Of a stretch of 10,471 bases of DNA, positions 5,142 through 10,471 are shown in pieces. The stretch's first letter is position 1. Each line of letters begins with the position of its first letter. The stretch comes from Methanofollis sp. (GTDB lineage Archaea > Halobacteriota > Methanomicrobia > Methanomicrobiales > Methanofollaceae), in the NCBI GenBank assembly GCA_028696365.1, contig JAQVHG010000055.1:1-10471 (forward strand). Direction: 5' to 3'. The position numbers and the translations under genes were made by a program. The notes under the pieces are model-generated. The model searched no databases. It was not told the DNA's origin and saw only the letters and a list, made by a program, of their open reading frames with translations.

Positions 5142-5654
5142 ATGGTACGTAAACCTGGAGTAATGTATAGGAATCTCGCCAAGAAGGCATATACTCGGCG
5201 AGAATATATGGGCGGTGTGCCCGGCAGCAGGATTGTGCAGTTCGATATGGGCAACCTCAGCGGCGATTTCCCGGTGGAGGTCAGCCTTGTGGTGGAGGAG
5301 GCCTGTCAGATCCGCCACACTGCGCTTGAGGCAGCGCGTATCAACATCAACAGGCGTCTGATGCTTGGGGTAGGACGTTTAGGATATCATCTCAAGCTCC
5401 GCACCTACCCACATCATGTACTGCGTGAGAACAAGCAGGCCACCGGTGCCGGTGCAGACCGTGTCTCTGAAGGGATGCGGATGGCCTTCGGTAAGGCGGT
5501 AGGAACGGCTGCCAGAGTCGATCCAGGCCAGAAGATCTTCACGGTTTATACCAATAAGAACCAGATCGAGAAGGCAAAGGACGCCCTCAAGCACGGCGGT
5601 TACAAACTTCCGTCACCGACCCGCATCGTCATCGAAGAGAAGGCACAGCACTAA
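5142..5654 (+). CDS. rpl10e: 50S ribosomal protein L10e (archaeal L16/uL16)
   Basis: Large-subunit ribosomal protein uL16 (170 aa, usual length for archaeal L10e). It sits near the peptidyl-transferase centre and contacts the acceptor arm of tRNA in the A site. Recognisable features are the start MVRKPGVMYRNLAKKAYTRREYMGGVPGSRI, the central RHTALEAARININRRL segment, LKLRTYPHHVLRENKQATGAGADRVSEGMR (the conserved loop reaching the tRNA-binding face), and the KAKDALKHGGYKLPSP tail. ATG 5142 gives the family N-terminus; a partial GTGAGG lies just upstream. In archaea this gene usually lies outside the main ribosomal protein clusters. Here it is a single-gene unit with its own TATA box and T-run terminator, between the repeat region and the fumarase operon. 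Confidence 0.97.
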   Translation: MVRKPGVMYRNLAKKAYTRREYMGGVPGSRIVQFDMGNLSGDFPVEVSLVVEEACQIRHTALEAARININRRLMLGVGRLGYHLKLRTYPHHVLRENKQATGAGADRVSEGMRMAFGKAVGTAARVDPGQKIFTVYTNKNQIEKAKDALKHGGYKLPSPTRIVIEEKAQH

Positions 5655-5658
5655 ATAT

Positions 5659-5676
5659 TCTTCTTTTTTTTCTCTC
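5659..5676 (+). terminator. T-rich terminator after L10e
   Basis: A pyrimidine run begins a few bases after the stop codon and includes eight consecutive Ts (5664-5671). No convincing stem precedes it. This fits the T-tract terminators of archaea. Confidence 0.6.
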
Positions 5677-5713
5677 CCCTGCTGCGAGATAGGAGGAGAG
5701 ACGAGTTTGACAG

Positions 5714-5721
5714 TATATTTT
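5714..5721 (+). promoter_or_regulatory. TATA box of the fumarase-kor-suc operon
   Basis: TATATTTT has its centre about 33 bases before the ATG at 5751, predicting a leader of about 8 bases, the same geometry as L10e. A second AT-rich patch at 5739-5745 is too close to the start codon to drive it. Confidence 0.5.
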
Positions 5722-5750
5722 TTAGCCCTCCTCATCCATTATATTCGGTG

Positions 5751-6587
5751 ATGGAGAGCGTGTCATCCGGACTTCTGGAAGCAGTCGCCGCGGCAACCGC
5801 GTCTGCACTTCTTGAGGCCGAGACCTCCCTCCCCTCCGACGTGAACGCAGCGATCGGTCGGGCACTCGAGAGAGAGAAGGACCCCACCGCACGGGCCCAA
5901 CTCGAGAACATCAGGGAGAACATACATTATGCCGAGGAGCGCGGGCTCCCACTCTGCCAGGACACGGGGGTGCCGGTCATCTACCTCACCCTCCCTCCTT
6001 CGGTCCCGGCGACAGAAACACTCTATGAAGCACTCGCAGAGGGGGTGCGCCAGGCGACGAACTCAATCCCACTCAGGCCCAATGTCGTCGACCCCTTCAC
6101 ACGAGAGAATACTACCGATAACACGGGGGACGGAATGCCGGCGGTCCATGTGCAGCCAGGCGACGAGTTGACGATCACTGTCCTCCCGAAGGGCGCGGGT
6201 GCCGAGAACTGCTCGCGGATCGCGATGCTCCTCCCCTCGCAGAAAGACGAGATCACCCGGTTTGTCGCAGAGACCATGCTCCTCGCCGGCGGCAAACCCT
6301 GCCCGCCGGTCGTCCTCGGGATCGGGATCGGCGCCACCTTCGACGGGGCGGCGGCACTCGCAAAAGAAGCACTTCTTCTCCCGATCGACGAGATGGACCC
6401 CTTTGAACAGGAGATCTGCGACGCCGTCAACAACCTTGGGATCGGGCCGATGGGGCTTGGGGGCACCACCACCGCCCTGGCGGTGAAGGTAAGACGCGGC
6501 CATTGCCATACCGCCTCCCTCCCGGTGGCGGTCAATGTCCAGTGCTGGGCAAACCGACGGGCGACCAGGACTGTGGAGGTGGAATAA
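5751..6587 (+). CDS. Fumarate hydratase (class I, two-subunit), alpha subunit
   Basis: The iron-sulfur subunit of fumarase (278 aa), which with the next gene interconverts malate and fumarate in the cytoplasm. Class I fumarases hold an oxygen-sensitive [4Fe-4S] cluster. The likely ligands are Cys69 in LPLCQDTGVP, Cys184 in GGKPCPPVVLGIGIG and Cys265 in NVQCWANRRA; a further Cys154 lies in GAENCSRIAML. ENTTDNTGDGMPAVHV and GPMGLGGTTTALAVKV are other family blocks. Length fits the separate alpha subunit of archaea rather than the fused FumA of E. coli. I chose ATG 5751; GTG 5748 just before it is possible but adds one residue. There is no good ribosome binding site, consistent with a very short leader. 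The stop overlaps the beta ATG by one base. A tartrate dehydratase (TtdA) relation is possible, but the kor/suc context favours fumarase. Confidence 0.94.
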   Translation: MESVSSGLLEAVAAATASALLEAETSLPSDVNAAIGRALEREKDPTARAQLENIRENIHYAEERGLPLCQDTGVPVIYLTLPPSVPATETLYEALAEGVRQATNSIPLRPNVVDPFTRENTTDNTGDGMPAVHVQPGDELTITVLPKGAGAENCSRIAMLLPSQKDEITRFVAETMLLAGGKPCPPVVLGIGIGATFDGAAALAKEALLLPIDEMDPFEQEICDAVNNLGIGPMGLGGTTTALAVKVRRGHCHTASLPVAVNVQCWANRRATRTVEVE

Positions 6588-7144
6588 TGGACCTGAAGAC
6601 CCCGCTCGGCGACGAAGTCCTCGACCTGCGGGCGGGCGACGCGGTCACCCTCTCAGGGACCGTCTATACTGCACGGGACGAAGCGCACCTACGGATGAGA
6701 GAAGAAGGCATCCCCTTTGACCCCATTGGGGCGGCGGTCTACCACTGTGGCCCAGTGATCAGGGGGCACGAGGTCGTCGCCGCAGGCCCAACCACCTCGG
6801 CACGGATGAACGCCCTCTCTGGATTCCTCCTCGACGCAGGCGTCCGAGCCCTTGTCGGCAAAGGCGGGATGGACGAGCAGGTCAGGGAAGAACTCCGCGG
6901 CCGGGCCGTCTACCTTGCCTTCACCGGCGGGTGCGCTGCCCTCGCCGCCGCAAGGATGCAAGTGAAAGGCGTCTCCTTCGAAGACCTTGGGATGGCCGAG
7001 GCGGTCTGGGAGATCGAACTCGACCACCTCCCCCTCATCGTCGGGATCGACGCCCACGGCGGCGACCTCTTTGCAGCCGTGATGCAAAAGGCAAAACTAC
7101 AATTTAGCCAGGAGTTCAATAGTTATAAAGGACCGGATTTATGA
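6587..7144 (+). CDS. Fumarate hydratase (class I, two-subunit), beta subunit
   Basis: C-terminal partner of class I fumarase (185 aa), providing much of the substrate-binding site in the family. Diagnostic blocks are VYTARDEAHLRM (26-37), YHCGPVI (52-58), AAGPTTSARMN (65-75), GKGGM (91-95), TGGCAAL, and EAVWEIELDHLPLIVGIDAHGGDLF near the end. ATG 6587 has a strong GGAGGTGG ribosome binding site (6575-6582) and overlaps the alpha stop as TAATG, so the two subunits are probably made in step. The open frame extends upstream to 6503, but that part overlaps the alpha gene and has no family sequence. The gene ends in an ATGA overlap with korD. Confidence 0.95.
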   Translation: MDLKTPLGDEVLDLRAGDAVTLSGTVYTARDEAHLRMREEGIPFDPIGAAVYHCGPVIRGHEVVAAGPTTSARMNALSGFLLDAGVRALVGKGGMDEQVREELRGRAVYLAFTGGCAALAAARMQVKGVSFEDLGMAEAVWEIELDHLPLIVGIDAHGGDLFAAVMQKAKLQFSQEFNSYKGPDL

Positions 7145-7413
7145 AACTCATCATCGACGAGACCAGGTGTAAAGGCTGCAACCTCTGCACCCTGGTCTGC
7201 CCATACAAGATCTTCCAAGAGGGAACAAAGCCGAACCACAAAGGTGTGGTGGTGCCTGTCCTCGACCGTCCTGAACGCTGCACCAACTGCCGCCTCCAAA
7301 AACTCTACGGGCGGGTGCTCTGCGGTGTCTGCCAGATGATATGCCCAGATCAGGCGATCACCTGGGTGGACGAAGACCCCTACTCGCCGGAGAAGGTGGT
7401 GGTGGAAGAGTGA
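7141..7413 (+). CDS. korD: 2-oxoglutarate:ferredoxin oxidoreductase, delta (ferredoxin-like) subunit
   Basis: Small iron-sulfur subunit (90 aa) of 2-oxoglutarate synthase, carrying electrons between ferredoxin and the catalytic subunits. The first cluster motif is standard: C10-x2-C13-x2-C16-x3-C20-P. The second is unusual: C47-x2-C50-x10-C61-x2-C64-x3-C68-P. A ten-residue piece (RLQKLYGRVL) lies between C50 and C61 where two residues are normal, giving nine cysteines in all. C47/C50 with C64/C68, or C61/C64/C68 with one of the others, could bind the cluster. The start overlaps the fumarase beta stop (ATGA), and GTGA links it to korA. The delta-alpha-beta-gamma order and the adjacent sucC favour 2-oxoglutarate over other 2-oxoacids. 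Confidence 0.9.
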   Translation: MKLIIDETRCKGCNLCTLVCPYKIFQEGTKPNHKGVVVPVLDRPERCTNCRLQKLYGRVLCGVCQMICPDQAITWVDEDPYSPEKVVVEE

Positions 7414-8510
7414 CACGACTTGAATTCTGGCAGGGCAACATCGCCTGTGCCGAAGGGGCTCTGGCGGCCGGGTGCCGCTTTTTCGGAGGCTACCCGATCA
7501 CGCCCTCGACCGAGGTCGCCGAGCACATGGCCAGACGCCTCCCAAAGATCGGCGGCGTCTTTGTCCAGATGGAAGACGAACTCGCAAGCATCGCCTCAGT
7601 GATCGGCGCCTCATGGACCGGGACAAGATCGATGACCGCCACCTCTGGCCCCGGGTTCTCCCTGATGATGGAGAACATTGGGTATGCCATCATGACCGAG
7701 ACCCCGTGCGTCATCGTCAACGTCCAGCGCGGGGGGCCGAGCACCGGCCAGCCGACCCGCGCCTCGCAGGGCGACATGATGCAGTGCCGCTTCGGGTCGC
7801 ACGGCGACTCCAGCATCATCGCCGTGAGCCCGGCCTCGGTCCAGGAGATGTACGAACTGACTGCAAAGGCCTTCAACCTTGCCGACCGCTACCGGGTGCC
7901 AACCTTTGTGATGGCCGACGAGATCATCGCCCATATGCGCGAGCGTATCGAAGTGCCTGACACCGTCGAGATCGTGGAGCGCCGTCAACTTGAGAAAGGG
8001 GCGCTTCCCTTTGCCGCGGGCGAGGATGGCGTCCCAGGGTTCCCCACCTTCGGCCAGGGCCACGGCGTCCACGTGACCGGGCTCACCCACGACGAGCGGG
8101 GCTACCCCTCCTCCACCGACCCCGGGGTTCACGACCGCCTGGTCAGGAGACTGGTCGGGAAGGTCGAAGAGGCACGCCATGAGATGGCCGACTACGAGGT
8201 AACCAACCCCGACGCCGAGGTAGTCTTTGTCTCGTACGGCTCGCCAGCACGCTCAGTGAAACAGACAGTCAGGGACATGGACGACGAGCGGGTCGGCTCC
8301 CTGCGCCTGCGGGTGGTCTGGCCCTTCCCTGATTTTGCTCTGCATGAGTTCAAGAATGCCAGGGTCTTTTTAGTCCCTGAACTAAACCTCGGGCAGATCG
8401 CACGGGAGGCTGCCAGGCACACCGCGGTGCCGGTCGTCCCGATCCCAGAACTCGGCGGCGAACTGCACACCCCAGCACAACTCGCTGAGATCGCGGAGGG
8501 ATACCTGTGA
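7410..8510 (+). CDS. korA: 2-oxoglutarate:ferredoxin oxidoreductase, alpha subunit
   Basis: Alpha subunit (366 aa), containing the pyrimidine-binding domain and domain II of the 2-oxoacid:ferredoxin oxidoreductase. The N-terminal block GGYPITPSTEVAEHM (26-40) is the classic YPITPS motif, which in this family lies near the CoA/substrate site. MEDELASIASVIGASWTG, SGPGFSLMMENIGYA and VQRGGPSTGQPTRASQGDMM follow. I placed the start at GTG 7410 (VTRLEFWQGN), which overlaps the korD stop as GTGA and has GGTGGTGG just upstream. The open frame reaches back to 7341, but that piece overlaps korD and is not family sequence. In the direction used by methanogens the enzyme would carboxylate succinyl-CoA to 2-oxoglutarate with reduced ferredoxin. 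The stop overlaps the korB GTG. Confidence 0.95.
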   Translation: MTRLEFWQGNIACAEGALAAGCRFFGGYPITPSTEVAEHMARRLPKIGGVFVQMEDELASIASVIGASWTGTRSMTATSGPGFSLMMENIGYAIMTETPCVIVNVQRGGPSTGQPTRASQGDMMQCRFGSHGDSSIIAVSPASVQEMYELTAKAFNLADRYRVPTFVMADEIIAHMRERIEVPDTVEIVERRQLEKGALPFAAGEDGVPGFPTFGQGHGVHVTGLTHDERGYPSSTDPGVHDRLVRRLVGKVEEARHEMADYEVTNPDAEVVFVSYGSPARSVKQTVRDMDDERVGSLRLRVVWPFPDFALHEFKNARVFLVPELNLGQIAREAARHTAVPVVPIPELGGELHTPAQLAEIAEGYL

Positions 8511-9301
8511 AAGACTTTCGGGAATGGCTGCGGGAAGACCGCATGCCCCACATCTACTGCACCGGGTGCGGGAACGGCACGGTGATCAACTGCACCCTCA
8601 ACGCCGTGAACCAGATGGGCTGGGAGCCGGAAAACACGGTCTTTATCTCAGGGATAGGATGCTCATCAAGGGCGCCAGGCTACATTATCACCGACTCCCT
8701 CCACACCACCCACGGACGGGCGATCCCCTTCGCCACCGGGGTGAAACTCTGCCGGCCAGACCTCCATGTGGTGGTCTTCACCGGCGACGGTGACCTGGCG
8801 GCCATCGGGGGCAACCACTTCATCCATGCCTGCCGGCGGAACATCGACCTCACGGTCGTCTGCATGAACAACTACATCTATGGGATGACCGGCGGGCAGG
8901 GGAGCCCGTGCACCCCGCTCGGAGCCATCTCAACGACGACACCGTATGGGTGCGACGAGGCCCCCTTCGACCTCGCTTCCTTAGCAACGGCGGCAGGGGC
9001 GAACTATGTCTCCCGGTGGACCTCCTACCATGTGAAAGAACTGACCAGGGCAGTGAAGGCTGGACTGGAGACCCCCGGGCTCTCCTTCATCGAGGCCATG
9101 GTCCAGTGCCCGACCGGCTACGGGCGGCGGAACAAACTCCGTGACGCCAGGTTGATGGTCCAGTGGATGCGGGACCACTCAGTCCTGATGAAGAAATGGA
9201 AACAGATGGAGGCAGAAGGTCGCCCTCTCCCTGAGGACAAGTTCCCGGTAGGAGAGTTTGTCAGGCGGCATCGTCCGGCAATGGGGGTGCCTGAAGAATG
9301 A
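8507..9301 (+). CDS. korB: 2-oxoglutarate:ferredoxin oxidoreductase, beta (TPP-binding) subunit
   Basis: Thiamine-pyrophosphate subunit (264 aa). The TPP/Mg motif GDGD (93-96) followed by MNN (120-122) and YGMTGGQ is complete. CTGCGNG (18-24), GIGCSSR (49-55) and HTTHGRA (66-72) are standard KorB blocks. Cys18 and Cys21 may contribute to a [4Fe-4S] cluster, as in related beta subunits; only part of that ligand set is evident by eye. The C-terminal QCPTGYGRRN is also typical. The GTG start at 8507 overlaps the korA stop (GTGA) and has GGAGGG at 8495-8500. The stop overlaps korC (ATGA), so the four kor genes are probably translated in a coupled series. Confidence 0.95.
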   Translation: MKDFREWLREDRMPHIYCTGCGNGTVINCTLNAVNQMGWEPENTVFISGIGCSSRAPGYIITDSLHTTHGRAIPFATGVKLCRPDLHVVVFTGDGDLAAIGGNHFIHACRRNIDLTVVCMNNYIYGMTGGQGSPCTPLGAISTTTPYGCDEAPFDLASLATAAGANYVSRWTSYHVKELTRAVKAGLETPGLSFIEAMVQCPTGYGRRNKLRDARLMVQWMRDHSVLMKKWKQMEAEGRPLPEDKFPVGEFVRRHRPAMGVPEE

Positions 9302-9846
9302 GACACGAAATTCGTTTCTCGGGCTTCGGTGGTCAGGGGATCATCCTCTCAGCCGTCATCCTCGGGCGGGCGGCGGCGATCTACGACGAGAAGTACGCCG
9401 TCCAGACCCAGGTCTACGGGCCTGAGGCAAGGGGCGGAGCATCGATGAGTGCTGTCGTCATCGACGACGAACCGGTGCTGTACCCTGAGGTGACCAGGCC
9501 AGACATCTATGTGATCATGTCGCAGGAAGGATTCCTCAAATACGGGGCCAGAGCGCCTGAGGACGCGATGATGATCCTCGACGACGGCCTCGTCCAAGAC
9601 CGGCCAAGGTGCCGACACTATCCTATTCCTGCAACCTACGAGGCAAAGTTCACCCTCAACCGGGTGATTGTTGCAAATATCGTGATGCTTGGGGCGCTTG
9701 TGGCAACCACCAGAATCGTCTCCAGGGAAGCAATCGAGAAGGCTGTCCTTGACTCTGTCCCAAAGGGGACCGAAGACCTCAATATGCGGGCGTTGAAACT
9801 CGGCTTTGACCTCGGCACAAGGAGTATGCAAGATGAAACTGCTTGA
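9298..9846 (+). CDS. korC: 2-oxoglutarate:ferredoxin oxidoreductase, gamma subunit
   Basis: Gamma subunit (182 aa), which completes the four-subunit complex. FSGFGGQGIILSAVILGRAA (7-26) is the signature of the gamma/catalytic domain family, and TQVYGPEARGGASMSAVVI (37-55) the second conserved block. VTRPDIYVIMSQEGFLKYG and the later NIVMLGALVATT segment also fit. Length is normal for a stand-alone gamma subunit. ATG 9298 overlaps the korB stop. Its last 14 bases overlap sucC in another frame, the largest overlap in this operon. Confidence 0.95.
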   Translation: MRHEIRFSGFGGQGIILSAVILGRAAAIYDEKYAVQTQVYGPEARGGASMSAVVIDDEPVLYPEVTRPDIYVIMSQEGFLKYGARAPEDAMMILDDGLVQDRPRCRHYPIPATYEAKFTLNRVIVANIVMLGALVATTRIVSREAIEKAVLDSVPKGTEDLNMRALKLGFDLGTRSMQDETA

Positions 9847-10471
9847 ATTTGAAGCAAAAGAACTTTTTAAACAACAAGGCATTCAAGTGCCAAAGGGTAT
9901 CCTGATCAGCGACCATGAGGAAGCAGTCCTCAACCTCCGCAAGGTCGGACCAGAAGTCGTGGTTAAGGCCCAGGTCGACGTAGGTGGACGAGGCAAGGCC
10001 GGCGGCGTCCTGATGGCCAATACCGACACCGCGGTCCTGGCCGCCAGGAAACTCTTTGCCAGGAAGATCAAAGGCGTCAAGGTCGCACGTGTCCTCATCG
10101 AGGAGCGCCTGGACATCCAGCACGAATACTATGTGAGCATCACCATGGACCGCTCGACCAAACAGCCGGTCGTCCTCTTCGCCGACATCGGCGGGGTCGA
10201 TATCGAAGAGACCGCGAGGAAGAACCCGGATGCGATCAGGAAGGTCTCGTTTACCCCGCTCCTGCGCAATATCCCAAAGTTTCTCCTGCGTGAACTGATC
10301 AGGGATGCTCCTGCCGAGGTCGGAGAGACCATCAACAAACTCTATCATGTCTTCTGCGACCGGGACGCTCTCCTTGCCGAGATCAACCCGCTGGTTACCA
10401 CTCCCAATGGGGTCTATGCCGCAGACGCTAAACTGATCATCGACGACAATGCCCTGGCTCGCCAGGAGATC
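9833..10471 (+). CDS. sucC: Succinyl-CoA synthetase (ADP-forming), beta subunit, 3' end outside window
   Basis: Nucleotide-binding ATP-grasp subunit; 213 residues are visible of a usual length near 360-390. The enzyme interconverts succinate plus CoA plus ATP with succinyl-CoA plus ADP and phosphate. Here it likely supplies succinyl-CoA to the Kor enzyme. The N-terminus MKLLEFEAKELFKQQGI is standard. VVKAQVDVGGRGKAGGV (43-59, with Lys45) is the nucleotide-site loop, FADIGGVDIEE is conserved, and AEINPL (182-187) with Asn185 and Asp198 matches the Mg-binding pair. ATG 9833 has GGAGT at 9821-9825 and begins inside korC, so it belongs to the same operon. sucD (alpha) would be expected next but is beyond the edge. 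Confidence 0.96.
   Translation, partial: MKLLEFEAKELFKQQGIQVPKGILISDHEEAVLNLRKVGPEVVVKAQVDVGGRGKAGGVLMANTDTAVLAARKLFARKIKGVKVARVLIEERLDIQHEYYVSITMDRSTKQPVVLFADIGGVDIEETARKNPDAIRKVSFTPLLRNIPKFLLRELIRDAPAEVGETINKLYHVFCDRDALLAEINPLVTTPNGVYAADAKLIIDDNALARQEI

Noticed and set aside
6503..6586. Longer N-terminus for fumarase beta.
   Set aside because: It lies within the alpha gene in another frame, and the strong ribosome binding site and family start point to ATG 6587.
7123..7130. TTATAAAG inside the end of the fumarase beta gene, identical to the L10e TATA box, as an internal promoter for korD.
   Set aside because: A start about 25 bases downstream would fall inside korD after its ATG, and the octamer codes for the Tyr-Lys of the fumarase beta tail. 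It could at most serve korA; evidence is too thin.
7341..7409. Longer N-terminus for korA.
   Set aside because: It overlaps korD, its sequence is not KorA-like, and GTG 7410 fits the operon's overlap pattern.

Overview
The window looks like the chromosome of a methanogenic archaeon, most likely a GC-rich member of the Methanomicrobiales (Methanofollis/Methanoculleus type; inferred from protein style, not proven). Supporting signs are an archaeal-type L10e/L16 ribosomal protein, TATA-box promoters placed close to start codons, T-run terminators, GGAGG-type ribosome binding sites inside operons, archaeal lipoprotein signals, and a 2-oxoglutarate:ferredoxin oxidoreductase linked to fumarase and succinyl-CoA synthetase.

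Layout. (1) Bases 1-262, minus strand: N-terminal part of a helix-turn-helix regulator, cut by the window edge. (2) Bases 452-3242, plus strand: a three-gene ABC importer operon of the nitrate/sulfonate/taurine (NMT1/SsuA) type, made of a lipoprotein binding protein, a permease and an ATPase, read divergently from the regulator. The binding protein is the surprise of the window: its two lobes are in the reverse of the usual order, as in a circular permutation. (3) Bases 3243-5141: a gene-poor stretch with one small TPR lipoprotein gene (3888-4349). The rest is packed with related GC-rich repeats. Two of these form MITE-like elements with matching terminal inverted repeats (3364-3589 and 4403-4672), and the first is flanked by a near-perfect 8-bp direct repeat. 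(4) Bases 5142-5654: ribosomal protein L10e with its own promoter and T-run terminator. (5) Bases 5751 to the window end: fumarase alpha and beta, korD, korA, korB, korC and the start of sucC, packed with 1-14 base overlaps.

Function. The last operon encodes the fumarase, succinyl-CoA synthetase and 2-oxoglutarate synthase steps of the incomplete reductive TCA branch by which many methanogens make 2-oxoglutarate, and hence glutamate. Fumarate reductase and malate dehydrogenase are not in the window; sucD would be expected just downstream. The importer's substrate cannot be read from the sequence. The regulator next to it is a reasonable but unproven candidate for its control.
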